The notes beneath the pieces are model-generated. The model was given only the letters and a program-made list of their open reading frames with translations. It did not search any database and was not told the origin of the DNA. The position numbers and the translations under genes are program-made. Below, piece after piece: positions 1 through 17,600 of a DNA stretch of 64,000 nucleotides. Source of the stretch: Pelobates cultripes (Eukaryota > Chordata > Amphibia > Anura > Pelobatidae); assembly GCA_933207985.1 (NCBI GenBank), contig OW240920.1, positions 145,772,981 through 145,836,980 on the forward strand, in the 5' to 3' direction. Every line of letters begins with the position of its first letter. The first letter of the stretch is position 1.

Positions 1-92
1 TTGGGGTCCACATCAGATCAGGGGGATACATATTGTATGTCACAGCCTTAAGTTATTCCTTGACTCAACAGCTTACACTCTGAGGCCATAAG

Positions 93-1290
93 ATGCTGCG
101 CAGGAAACCCACCCGTCTGGAGCTGAAACTGGATGATTTGGAGGAGTTTGAGAGTATCAGGAAAGACCTGGAGGTGAGCTGCATCTGGTGAAATGGCCAG
201 CAGTAGGTGTCCTTGACTTTGCCGGTGTGGTGTCTGTGCTCAGATAATAAGATATATACATAGCTCACAGGCTTTTACGAATGTGATCGGACTTTGAGGA
301 GTGTTAGGATTTCTCTTCATTAATCAGACATTAACAATGCATATAATTCAGTTTTATTGACTATAATGTTCGTGCTTCCTGGTTCAGTCGTTGAAGTGGA
401 TAAGGAAGCCCTCCTGACTGTGAGACTCAGTACTTCCCTATGAGCCATTCTCTTGGGCAATTACCGCCTTTGATTGTCACGCATGTGCCAGTTTCATCTG
501 ACAGGTGGGGGACTTGCTGCTGGAGTAATAGCTTAGTTATCAGCGTTATTTTGTTGCATGTGGAGGTGCCTGATAATCTACATGGTTAATGGAACACTCC
601 AAATAATAAAGCTGTAGATTGTTTAACGTTGGAGTGTTCGATAAATGCACACATACCCTTCATCCCAATGAAATGGACTGGGTGCCGTAACCTGCAATAT
701 TAATTAGATTAAACAGTGATTCCATTGCAGGGTTCAACACACACCTCTAATGATGGTCTTCATTACAACCACTAGAGGGACCTTCTTGTGCACTAGCCAT
801 GTAAAAGTCATATGACCAAATGCTGAACTCAGCATTCCATTCAGTGCTTTCCTATGAGGTGCATTGGTTAATTGCCTAGGTCTTCAGCTACACATCTACG
901 ATGATGTTCTGCGAGGCAGAACAGTAGTAGCAACACTGAGAGCCTCGGTCCTGGGGAAAAACAAGAAGTAAAAATTCCTTTTTTAAATCTTATTTGAAAG
1001 TATTTTCATGTGACTATAGCATTATGAATAGAAGTTTGTATGTATGTCTATAGTTCCTTTGAGCACAGTTTAAGATCCAGCTGTCCAGCATTACTGATAT
1101 TCCAACCATTCTGCAGGGCCGGAAAAAACAGCGCGAAGAGGTGGACTTATCTGCCAGTGAAACAGAGGCGGCAGTGTCGCTTAGCACGGACCCCAAGAGC
1201 CGAGAACAAACCATTCATGATAGGATCGGGTACAAACCTCAGCCGAAACCGAACAGCCATGCCACCCAGTTTGGGAACTTTGAGTTTTAA
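93..1290 (+). CDS. CDC26: CDC26, anaphase-promoting complex/cyclosome subunit 26 (2 coding exons)
   Basis: Coding exons are 93-173 and 1117-1290, joined in phase 0 (donor GAG|GTGAGC, acceptor CTGCAG|GGC), giving 84 aa; the human protein has 85. The first exon encodes [20 protein letters not shown], nearly identical to the conserved vertebrate N-terminus. In the family this segment threads into the TPR superhelix of APC6/CDC16 and stabilises it, so the protein is a small structural subunit of the mitotic ubiquitin ligase in the nucleus. The second exon carries a basic then acidic linker and the conserved DPKSREQ...[11 protein letters not shown] block, ending in QFGNFEF. The start is the only in-frame ATG matching the family. 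Exon 2 opens with Gly where human has Thr. The gene converges on SLC31A1, as in human 9q32; its usual head-to-head partner PRPF4 would lie left of the window. Identification is essentially certain. Confidence 0.96.
174..1116 (+). other. CDC26 intron, no other feature seen
   Basis: This 943-bp intron separates the two CDC26 coding exons. It is AT-rich and has GT and AG ends. I see no exon, tandem array or clear transposon terminus in it. Confidence 0.85.
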
Positions 1291-1390
1291 CAGGAGGGTC
1301 ACATCCTCGAAAACATACTTTGGGTCCATGAAAGCACTTTACTTTTTTTTGGTGTGAACTAACTTTGTAACCTGTTTTTGTATATTATAT

Positions 1391-1396
1391 ATTAAA
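1391..1396 (+). promoter_or_regulatory. CDC26: Putative CDC26 polyadenylation signal ATTAAA
   Basis: An ATTAAA hexamer, the common variant signal, lies about 100 bp after the CDC26 stop codon and is followed by a T-rich stretch. The short 3' UTR this implies is plausible. No transcript data are available to confirm it. Confidence 0.5.
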
Positions 1397-1996
1397 TTCA
1401 TTTTTTTTTAAAAATTAATTCTGAAACTTTTCCTAGTTTAATATATAGTTCAAATCTGTTCCAGTATATTTTCCCCTGGCACAGGAATATTTAACTATAT
1501 TCTATAGATGATTGGCGATATCTTATTTGTTTGGGGCTGCGTGGAGAGTTTGGTATAAAGTAGTACCCTGGAGGCTGGAAAGGAGAAACCTTATTATATG
1601 CTGGGTCCTGAAATCAAGGCCTTTGCATCATTCATTGTTCATTACAGGCATTTGCTGTTTTTCCAGTGTTCTTAACCAACACAGCTCACAGCAGTTCAGC
1701 CATTGTTTTGCTGCTGTCATTGAACCTTTGTTGTTTATAAGGGATGTGTAGAACAAGTTTGAGACACAGCCAGGTTAAAGGTGCTGTTATCTAGTAATGA
1801 CTAGCATTTAGTGTGGATGACATTACCCAAAATTCTCTACGAGCTGAGTAGTAGATGGGCCAAAGGATAGAAAGCCACGTCACTGAGAGCTTGCAATGAG
1901 CCACTTGAGAAAGCTAGGAGAGGTTATCACTTGCTATATCTTCTCTTGTACTAGGTTAAAGTGACCAAGTCTTTTAGAAATTGTGTAACCTTTACA
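1397..1996. other. Intergenic DNA between CDC26 and a MITE, nothing recognised
   Basis: AT-rich sequence downstream of CDC26. No coding exon, terminal inverted repeat or array was found. Confidence 0.6.
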
Positions 1997-2544
1997 TTAA
2001 AGGAGCACTATATGGTCAGGAACACAAACCTGTATTAAAACCACCATCTAGCCCCTCTGGTCCCCCTCGTGCCTCCCTAAATAAAGTAAATCTTACTTGT
2101 ATTCAAGCCTGAAGCTGCTGGCGTTATCACTGTTTCCTTTTGACCTGCCTGCTGACATTAGCAGAAGTGGTGGCCTGATCTAATCACAATGCTTCCCCAT
2201 AGGATTGGCTGAGACTGACAAAGAAGCAGATCAGGGGCAGAAGCAGCACAATTCAAACACAGCCCTGGCCAATCAGCATCTTCTCAGATACATTGAATCA
2301 ATGAATCTCTGAGGAAAGTTCAGTGTCTGCATGCAGAGGGAGGAGATACTGAATGTTTGGATACATTTTAGGCAGTCATGACCCAGAAAGGATCTCCTGA
2401 CATCTGAGGAGTGGTCAGTGAAGTTATCACTAGGCTGTAATGTAAAGACCGTGTTTACAGCAAAAAGCCTGAAGGTAATGGTTCTACTCACCAGAACAAA
2501 TACAATAAGTTGTAGTTGTTCTGGTGACTATAGCATCCCTTTAA
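1997..2544. mobile_element. TTAA-flanked MITE, subfamily 1 (T2/Kolobok- or piggyBac-like)
   Basis: A 548-bp element begins TTAAAGGAGCACTATA and ends ACTATAGCATCCCTTTAA, with TTAA at both termini. The ends are imperfect inverted repeats. Its interior is clearly related to the element at 37729-38329: both share a 'gaacacaaac' block, a 'caccatctag/caccatctaa' block, a 'ggccaatcagcatct' block and the same 3' end. TTAAAGG termini with TTAA target duplications are typical of frog T2-type MITEs. It has no coding capacity. It lies in the CDC26-SLC31A1 intergenic space. Confidence 0.8.
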
Positions 2545-3689
2545 ATTATTTGGATATAATCCATATGTAGTGCATGGTATAGATGCACCTCCTGCAGTCT
2601 ATATAAAAAAAATCTTTTGTTCCCCAGATATAGAACCAAGATACAGCAGGTAAGCTTCACAGTTTTTCCCTGTGTATGTCACACAGGCAGCAGTAGCTTT
2701 CATGCTCAGTGAGACTCTGGCTGAGACTGGAGGGAGTTGTTAATGGCATAATACAAAGGCTGAAAAACATAGAATAGGGGACAACACAATCTTGTCTACT
2801 TTCAACTATGTATCAGAGCTTCCTGAAGAACACTTTCAAGTTTTTACAGTAATTAAGGTCACGCATATTAATATTTTAAATATTTAACATTACCCTGCCT
2901 GCATTATTTTTATCCAAGAGTCCGCAATGTAAAATAGCCAAGGTGAATAAATGCTATTGTGGCATTGCAGGCTGTGTTGCTCCAACTCAAACTGGAAACC
3001 AGTACATGTTTCTGCTATCACACAGACAAGATGATTCTGAGAACAGCTCATTGCTTTGTGTATCCTGAGGGCTCACAATCTGCACCAACATAGCATTTAT
3101 CTCATTGCTTAAAGGTTAATTGCACTGAGTGCCTTTTTAAATCCAATCAGAGGCAGCCTGTTTCAAGTCTGTTCAAGCCAATATTTCTTAACAGGATCAT
3201 AGTTTAATGTAAAACACACTGCCTTTCAGTTTGTATTAATTGTAAAAAATAAATAAAAATAAAACACTGTCCAGTATAACTGTCTAAATGTAAACGTTGT
3301 TATCAGAGCATTAATGGGTTACTCCAAGAACCAAGCCCATTTCAGTGATTTTGTATTGATCATGGTTTTTAAAGGGTAACAAAGTTGTGAAATACTCCAT
3401 ATACACAGAAAATGCACTTTGCTGCAGGAGATGTAACTGCGGCAGCGCCATTAGCCAGCCTGGAGGGTCTCTTTAGTGAATCAGCATATGGGTTCTGTGC
3501 TTATTCAGGACAGAAGCAATCCTAGTATGTTTATATAGTTACCATCTTCATCTTTAATATGCTATCATTCTCTACTAGCATATTAAAGTCTTCCAGTTTG
3601 ACTTCTAAATGTATTTGTTCACCTGTAACACAAGTAACTACTACTAGGTGTCCTCGACATTCCCAGTAAATACAGAGACAGTTACTGCA
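2545..3689. other. Intergenic DNA, nothing recognised
   Basis: AT-rich unique-looking sequence between the MITE and the presumed 3' end of SLC31A1. No exon or repeat boundary could be supported. Confidence 0.55.
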
Positions 3690-4801
3690 GTTTTACTTTA
3701 TTAAAATGTTTGATTTTACACTTTCCCTTCAGGTTTTATCTATGCAAATCAGACTTCATAAGATCTTCACATTATTTTACTAAAAATACATAACAGAAAC
3801 TTTAAAAAAAAATAAAAAAATGGAACATCGTACTGCAGATTTCTGCACCCTAAATGAGCATCTGCCAGCGTCTCTGCAACATAAAAGGATTACTATGTTA
3901 ACAACTTCAGTATCTTGCATGGCACGCTTTGATTTCATGACACTTAGGAGTCACTTAATGGCCGTAATTTCATAAAACCTGGAAGATTAAATTCTTTAAA
4001 GTTCCAGAATGAAGATTTGCAATTAGAAAATCAATTTCGAAGAAATTTAAGTTTATCAAAACACTGAAAGGGATTAAAATAAAATATTACATAGAGAATT
4101 AGAAATTCTATTGAGGATTAACCTGAATTGTCTGTGAGTTAAGTTAGGAAGGTAAAACTCTGAACAGCAAGGACAGAAATATGCAGGACATTGGACAAAG
4201 GGTATTTGTGAAGAACTGGCTTTAGCCAAGTAAAAATAAAGCTGGCTTGATAAGATGGATTTAGAGTTCAGTGAGATCCACAGAGATTTCACAGAAACCA
4301 GCTCCCACATTGCAGTGCGGGTACAGCATTTCCAGAGGCCATGTCTGCTGTCTCTTGGATGTCACTGCTTCTTCTAAGTGGGTACATGAGTAATACAGGT
4401 CACAAATTGGTTGTTGGTCCCACTAGACGTGGGAACAAATTGTGGGTTTCTCTTTTCTTATTTTGGTGTCAGGTTGTAAATATCTCCCATTCCATAGGAA
4501 TGGTGGAACAGGGCTTCCTACAGATGCCACTTACTGAAAAAAAAAGGCTTGGCCAACACAGATCCGGTGAAGATCCAACATTTGCAATGCTGGATGCCAT
4601 CACACTTGGCTGGCACTGCAGAAAACCTATGAGAGCATTCGAGTCTAAGTGTTAATTCTAGACCCAGTGGCCACATTTAGAAAAGGCACTGATGGAGGTT
4701 TATCCTAGTTACACGCGCCTCTTTGGGAGATGCTAAACAAAAAAAACTTTATCCATGTCGTGAGGCCAGGAAGAGGCAAGAGATGCCAAGGAGATTCATC
4801 G
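3690..4801 (-). other. SLC31A1: Probable SLC31A1 3' UTR with AATAAA
   Basis: On the minus strand an AATAAA hexamer lies at 3702-3697, about 1.1 kb beyond the SLC31A1 stop codon at 4802. Long 3' UTRs are usual for this gene. No intron or other coding exon is visible here. The exact cleavage site is a guess. Confidence 0.45.
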
Positions 4802-11026
<6,225 letters not shown>

Positions 11027-12697
11027 CTTGGCAATGGAGGAACAGACAAAATGGTCCTTTTAGAATCTAAAGAAAGAACAGAATCATGTATCTGCAGAAA
11101 GGGTAAAAATGTATATTTCGATAAACTCATGATTGACTCATGAAGAAACCAGGCCTGTTTTATTCCATTTAAAGTATAGTGTCAGGCCTGACTTTAAAGC
11201 AGCCTGGCATTTGATATGTGTGTCTGGGAAAAAGAGGCAGATATGTATATACCAATATATATCAAATCCTGCCCGCCCACCCCAGAAATATTGTATTTTC
11301 ACAACTCTTCCAGAATACTGTGTAAAATACGCCCATCTCAATCACTTTCTCACATTTCCATTGGTTCCTACCATATATTGCTGCTGTTTTTCTGCCAATG
11401 AAAGGATGAATGAATGAGGGGACAATGCCAGCCAAGCACTGTACTGGGTCTGCTCAGCATCGCACACCTATTCATCAATCCCATAAATATAACATGTCAT
11501 ATATGTGGGAATAGATCAAATGAAATAGTACTAAATACTTATCCCTCCAGCCAAGAAAGGGTTAGCCCTCTCTCTGTAGTAGGATTTTATGGGGAGAACA
11601 TAATGGAAAGTCTCTGCGTGATAAAAGATATAGCGTAATTACCTGCCACACTGACCCTACTGAACTAAGTTGGCAAGGCTGGGGCATTCTGTCCAGCAGG
11701 ACATGGGAACTAGAGCCAGGTACCTGTCGTAATTCAATAACCATCTGTCCATTATGACCTGCCAGGCTGCAGATAAACACCCTAACAGGCAGGTACAGCG
11801 CTTTTAGCCAATTTATTCAATCTGATTAGGGAACAGAAAGGTCCTGCGCAGCCCGGGGCCTGTGTAATTATTGGCGATCCAAGCACACAACATGGAAGGA
11901 AATTGGATTGCTCACGGCTAATTAATGGGGAATGATGTCTAAACATCAGCTTAAATAAATACGCCACTCTTTATTTTTTAAGCCCACTGCGTTCCTTTAT
12001 AACTTCTCCCTTAAAAAATAGAAATAATAACAATATCACCCTTAATATGTACCCATAATCCAGTGTGAGAGAAACTCCTCACTACAGCCCGATCAGCCCT
12101 CGCTCAAATGACCAAGACTGCTGACTTTTGTCATGAAACGGTTCTCATATTGCAAACCTTGGCACATGCGCACCAGTCCTATACTTCTGTGACAAAGCAC
12201 TAAATCTCCTGTAGTCTCATAAATCCAGCTAGCGTTGGACACACACCAGGTGCCCAGCATTGGCATACTTTGCATGCTGGCACTGGATGTACAACAGATT
12301 CCGTTATTAAAATCTATTTTTGTAATATTATAGAATGTGCAATAACGTGAACAATGGTAAAGAGAGCAAGATATAACAGTCAAACCAATTAAAGTGCAAT
12401 CCCAGCAGCCTACTATGCGGAGAGGGGAGAATTAACAGACCCCCAGTGAGTTACTAAACCTATTTGAGTCGGAAGCCGCTAGTAATTGCGGTAATTGCAA
12501 AATGTCCCTAACTAATTTTATTAACACAAAGTGATTGTGGTGTTTGCGCTGTACGGTTTCCCATACAGGTGTTTTATTGGGTAGCTTATAAACTATTTCA
12601 TGATTTCATACATTCACAGAGATGGTAGCTAGAGGCTGTGCTCTCCTGCCCAGTTACCTATAATGTGTACAGATGTTTTGTCAGATGTGTTCTTGAT
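11027..12697. other. SLC31A1 5' intronic/upstream DNA, nothing recognised
   Basis: The stretch right of the SLC31A1 start-codon exon. A polypyrimidine tract and CAAG acceptor touch the ATG, so at least the first part is intron on the minus strand. No exon or transposon boundary is visible. Confidence 0.55.
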
Positions 12698-12705
12698 ATA
12701 TTTAT

Positions 12706-13887
12706 TAGGGATGCACCGAAATTTCATCTGCAGAAATTTTCGTCCGAAAATGGGCAAAATGTGCCGAAAATTACCCCCACCCCCTCAGGTATATATTATA
12801 TAAACTACTTATCTGACCGGCAGTCAAACATGGCGCACGGAAGTAGAACTGGTACAGGACAAGCCATGAGCCGCGTTCGAATGTGTTTGTAACCCCTGTA
12901 TCACAACGCTCTTTCTGGGAGGTGTTGCGGAAAGCAGGCGGTCATGTGACGCGGGAGCCGTGAAGCTGTTCTGGAAAGCATGCAGCATCGCAGGTACAGG
13001 GGAGCCGCCTACAGTACGGGCAGAGGGGAGGACTAATAGCTCGGCTTCCTGGCATAGTCATGCAGCTTCTCGGGGGACCTGTCCCAGCACTGGGTGACCA
13101 CCCCACCAGACAAAACCCCCCGGCAGCCGCAACCTCCACTGGGGGGAGAAAACACCTGTCTATGGAGGAGACTCTGGTTAAAATAAGAAGCTGTGGTTGA
13201 GATTGTAATAGATAGATGGATAGTATTTCAGCTCTATACTTAATATATGCATCTTAAAGCAATTATTAGAACATAAAATTCCCATTGTTTAGTAGGTAAA
13301 CCCCCAAAGAATGCATGCAGGCATTTAATTATGCATTTTTATATTGGACTTATATCTAAAAAGAGCTTGTAAAAACTACAAACCCCCGGCAGCCGCAACC
13401 TCCACTAGGGGGAGAAAACACCTATGGAGGAGACGGCAGCCTGCCCCCTGCTGGCCTGGAGAAGGAGAGCAGCAGTGGGGGTAAGAGGGCAGAACCTGGA
13501 CAGCATATGTAGATCCTGCAGAGACAGGCGCTGGAGAACTGCAACTCCCATCATGCTTTCTCACCCTTTAGGCTCACAGAGCATCATGGGAGCTACCTCT
13601 TTGACCTACTAATAAATCCAGGGTTATTACTTAGCTGTCAATTATAAGGAGGTGAAATTAAACTGATTTTCTTATTTTAGGCTAAATTAGCCAAACTGAA
13701 AATGTGTGGTTTTCTTGACTAGTTTAGTTATTATGGCCTAAAATGTAAAATTAACTGTAAGTTGCTGACAATTAAAAAGTCCAATATTAAAAAAATTATA
13801 GAAAAAACTATTTTAAAATCATTTTGAGAAAAAGTCATTTGGTTTTCGGCCAAGGGCATCCTGAATTTTCATTTCGGTTCATCACAA
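12706..13887. mobile_element. Non-autonomous hAT-like element with 8-bp target duplication
   Basis: The ends TAGGGATGCACCGAAAT and (reverse complement) TTGTGATGAACCGAAAT are imperfect inverted repeats. They are flanked by an identical 8-bp duplication atatttat (12698-12705 and 13888-13895), the hAT signature. The 'GATGCACCGAAA' terminus is a familiar vertebrate hAT end. No transposase is present. The interior contains a 205-bp foreign insertion (13173-13378) and a 'cccatcatgc...gcatcatggga' hairpin. Confidence 0.8.
13108..13433. repeat. Insertion inside the hAT flanked by a long direct repeat
   Basis: A block of about 55-60 bp (cggcagccgcaacctccact, then ggagaaaacacct and atggaggagac) occurs at 13117-13172 and again at 13386-13433. 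Between the copies lies a foreign segment. Its first 165 bp (13173-13336) match 16674-16831 at about 97%. The arrangement looks like a staggered-break repair or templated insertion. Confidence 0.75.
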
Positions 13888-14186
13888 ATATTTATACAAT
13901 ACATTGTAATGGACATTATCTGTATGCAACAAAACACGTTTTAAAGTGGATCTGTCATTTTCAGGGGTGTTCACAAACTTTGCAAAGATCCCCAAAAGTG
14001 ACAGATCCAATGTGGGCCCAGTTACTCGGAATCTGTTCCTCACAGTCACCGCTAATATGTTTTTGAATGTCTTTTTTAACACCTGGTACTTTATTTGCCA
14101 GGAGCCGTGTCCGTGCTGTACTATTGCGCATGCTATATGGAGGATTTCCAGAGCTGTCTCCATATATCGATGCCTGAATCCCACAG

Positions 14187-14355
14187 CTTAAATAAATTAG
14201 GGCCAGGCAGGTACTCCGAATTATTGCAGAAAGTTAAAAAAAAAAAAGTGCAACGTTTCCTGATGTGTAGGCCGAAACGTTGCCCTTTTTGTTCCAATAG
14301 ACCTGCCTTTCTGCAGCAATCCTAAGTGTCTGGCCCTAATTTTTAATTTATTTTA
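14187..14355. repeat. Foldback element
   Basis: Arms 'aaataaattagggccaggca' with 'attgcagaaag' on the left and 'ctttctgcagcaat' with 'ctggccctaattttt' on the right form a long imperfect hairpin. The centre carries 'caacgtttc...gaaacgttg'. It is likely a MITE or a snapback copy of a repeat. No target duplication was identified. Confidence 0.6.
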
Positions 14356-14613
14356 TCTACTAAACTGCGCTTTGCCAACCCTGGCCCTGATCAGCACCTG
14401 GATTCCTGAATGTGAGTGTAGTGTCCTCCATTTGTGAATCCTACATCGGTCAATTGTGACGACTGCTGGGATTGGACAAACTGACAGCAGTGCTACACCT
14501 TTTCTCAACATCAGGCTTATCCATAATACAAAGCAGTCCCTACTTCGTCTAATGGTATCTTTGGATTAAGGTAAAATTCTGACGCAATCAAGATCAGCAT
14601 TTCATTAAGATTC

Positions 14614-16156
14614 TGTAACAGCACCCCCAGGCATAAAAAAAAAAAAAAAAAAGGGTTAAATCGCCGTTTAGTAGATCTTCCCTACCAGAGACACAGGCAC
14701 AGCTACTGCAGAACACCACACTCCCGAACTGCATACAAGGGAATGCTCCAAACTCCCGAACTGCATACAAGGGAATGCTCCAAACTCCAGAACTGGAACC
14801 TCACGAATAGCTGCTAGCAGACGAACAGGAAAAGCACCCAAGCGGCTTACACTCCTAGCAAATCAGTCTCTAACAGCATACAGTAAATCCCCCCAAAGAC
14901 GAGACAGAGCTCCGTGTTGAGGTTCAAGCAGTGGTCTGGTTTATTGAGGGCTACCTGCCCAGTAGAGATGTCGCAAACCGTCCGCAAACTTCCCGCGAAC
15001 GGTTCACCACGAACCGTTCGCGGCAAACTCCGGTCAGCTGACACATCCCGGCCAATCTCCAGCAGACCCTCCCTCCCAGACCCTCCTACTTCCTGGACAG
15101 CCTCCATGTTGAAGGCAGCTTCAACATGGATGCTGTCCAGGAGGTGGGAGGGTCTGGGAGGGAGGGTCTGCCGGAGATCGGCAGGGATGTGTCAGCTGAC
15201 CGGAGTTCGCGGGAAGTTCGCGGACGGTTCGCGACATCTCTACTGCCCAGTATTTATACAGGTCTCCCACCTGGTGGACACTCCCCTAGGGGACCAGATG
15301 GGAGACTGTAACACAGACAGACATGTATCACATTCAGACACACAGAAGTAAAACATCCCCACAATGTATCCTAATTTCCCTCCCTCTATCCTGGAGATAA
15401 TTGGGAAGTAATCCAATTATCTCCCAGGACAGAGGCAAAACTCCATTATACACGTGGGGACACAAAGGCAGCAAAATACATTAAAACATACAGTGTTACA
15501 TTTAATACATAAAATCCATATATGTCACATATCCCCAGATAGCTGGGATCTGAGCGCACATAACTACCGAATAGCGCTCAGATCCTATTCACACCGTTCA
15601 ATTGCCATGGAACCAAAGTCTTTAATTACACGAATAGGCTCCATGGCTGTGCTATCTGGGTTAAAGCATTCACATAAAACAAAGTCCCGAATGATCAGGT
15701 GTTCGGTTAAATAGCCACGAATAGAAGCAGGCAAGGCTGGAGGCTCAGCGGTGCCTGCACGTAAAAGTGTCCGCTTTTAGTGCACTAATTCCGGGCTGAG
15801 CACCGCTGGCCGTCCGGGGAGCTCCAAAACACCGCTACCTAGCGGCCGCTAAGTGTAACCGCGGCCACCCAGTAACAGTCAATTAAGCTGCGGTTAACCG
15901 CAGCTACTGGGTGGTCAATTGACGGCACACGCTAGCTTAAGGGAGGTGAACTGAAGGCACATGCCAGCTTCCCGGTGGTCATGCCTTCGGCATTTTGTTC
16001 GGTAGATAAAATCTACCGAACGCCCTGGCAGAAAGGCATAAATAAGCCTTTCTGCAGGAAAAATAAAGTATTTTAAAAGTCTGGTCCATAGTCTAAAGAG
16101 AGCAGGCGAGCAACCAAGCTCCTCCAATGCAATGTGGCGAGATTACTCTCGTCACA
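14614..16156 (-). mobile_element. Solo LTR of an LTR retrotransposon, TSD gattc
   Basis: The segment begins TGTAACAGCACC and ends CTCTCGTCACA on + and is flanked by the same 5 bp, gattc (14609-14613 and 16157-16161). TG...CA ends and a 5-bp duplication identify an LTR. The minus strand carries AATAAA near 14945, so the LTR reads leftward. It is 1543 bp long, including a 284-bp foldback insertion. Its body has 'ttcggta'-rich motifs similar to the LTRs at 31783 and 55305. No gag-pol sequence flanks it. Confidence 0.8.
14961..15244. mobile_element. Foldback MITE nested in the solo LTR
   Basis: A near-complete hairpin: left arm AGTAGAGATGTCGC..., right arm ...GCGACATCTCTACT. The arms extend about 140 bp each through 'gttcgcgg', 'gtcagctgacacatcc' and 'ggagggtctgggagggaggg'. 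The four bases gccc flank both ends. It interrupts the LTR 14614-16156 and is therefore younger than it. Confidence 0.8.
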
Positions 16157-16673
16157 GATTCTATCTTTAAAAAAATTCTGAAAGTGACCTATCCAACCAA
16201 TGATTTTTTTAGTGGATTTTAGACTTTTATCTTCCTAGTGATGTTTAGGATAAACATAATGGTTACTTACACCCTGGTCTAATAACCTGTTTAAACAGCT
16301 TTACCAACGCGCAATACGTTCACCTCATCTGCCAAGCCTTTTAATTTTACAAACGCCTTGCCCTCCTGTACACCCTGACAGGACCCCATTAGGTGCCTGG
16401 GTCATACAATCCATTCCTTCTTATAATAGATTGTCTGAATTCACTGAACCCCGGATTATAATGAATGGCAATCCCAATGGCATTACGGAGAATAAAATTG
16501 CCGACATGGAGATTCCCCATCTCCGATTATAGTCCAAGCTTGGCTATTTTGCCATTTGGATGCTAATTATGAGTTACTCTGTGTGTCTTGGACCCAAAGG
16601 ATAGAAACCTGTCTCTTGCTAGTAATACACCACTGTGTGACGCTCAGCCCTATGATTGACTTTCTAAATCACT

Positions 16674-16831
16674 CTGGTTAAAATAAGAAGCTGTGGTTGA
16701 GATTGTAATAAATAGATGGATAGTATTTCAGCTCTATACTTAATATATGCATCTTAAAGCAATTATTAGAACATAAAATCCCCATTGTTTAGTAGGTAAA
16801 CCCCCAAAGAATACATACAGGCATTTAATTA
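16674..16831. repeat. Duplicate of the segment at 13173-13336
   Basis: About 160 bp with four mismatches to the segment inserted in the upstream hAT. The similarity ends at 'gcatttaatta', exactly where an 'accgtatatactcg' repeat terminus starts. Confidence 0.85.
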
Positions 16832-17600
16832 CCGTATATACTCGTGTATAAGTCGATCTCATGTATATGTCGAGGGCAGTTTTGTTACCAACAAATATGC
16901 TATGCCTCGTGGATAAGTAGAGGGTAAAACTTGGGGCTATGAAATTCTGTGATTTTTAGAATTATATACACACACACACACACACACTCATACAAACAAT
17001 CTGCATTATACACACACACACACTCATACAAACAATCTGCATTCTACACACACACTCATACAAACACACGCATTATATACGCACACACTCTGTGTGTATA
17101 TAATGCAGAGTGTGTGTGTTTGTATGAGTGTGTGTGTAGAATGCAGATTGTTTGTATGAGTGTGTGTGTGTGTGTGTGTGTGTATAATGCAGAGTGTGTG
17201 TGTGTTTGTATGAGTGTGTGTGTGAGAGAACTGGGTGGGAGGAGGGCATTTTTATAACATTTTTTTTTTATATTTTAAGTTTTTTATTTTATTATTTTAT
17301 TTTAATATTTTACGTTTATTTTAATTTTTTTTATTGTATTTTATTTATTTAATTGAATTTTCGTCCCTCCTCCCTGCTTATTAGCTGGCCAGGCAGGGGG
17401 GCTCTCACTCCCTGGTGATCCAGTGGATGGGCTGTGTTGGAGGGGGGGCTGACAGTGAGCGGTTACTTACCTTCCTGCAGCTCCGGTTCTCGCGAGACTT
17501 ACAGTGGGAGCTGACAGAGGAGCTGCACGGAGGAGAAGGGAGCTGACAGGAGCTGCAGGAAGGTAAGTAACCGCTCACTGTCAGCCCCCAACAGGACCGC
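16832..17600. mobile_element. Transposon fragment starting accgtatatactcg
   Basis: The left end shows the 'ccgtatatactcgtgtataa' signature with degenerate internal repeats (gtataagtcga, gtatatgtcgag, ggataagtagag) seen in a widespread vertebrate repeat family. It is followed by a (CA)n/(GT)n palindrome at 16966-17225, an AT-rich stretch, and a 41-bp inverted repeat at 17444-17484 / 17549-17590. The right terminus is not resolved, so the extent is approximate. Confidence 0.45.
16966..17225. repeat. Palindromic CA/GT microsatellite
   Basis: (CA)n blocks with 'tcatacaaacaatctgcatt' spacers on the left are mirrored by (GT)n blocks with the complementary spacers on the right. The whole array can fold into one hairpin of about 130-bp arms. 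Confidence 0.85.
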
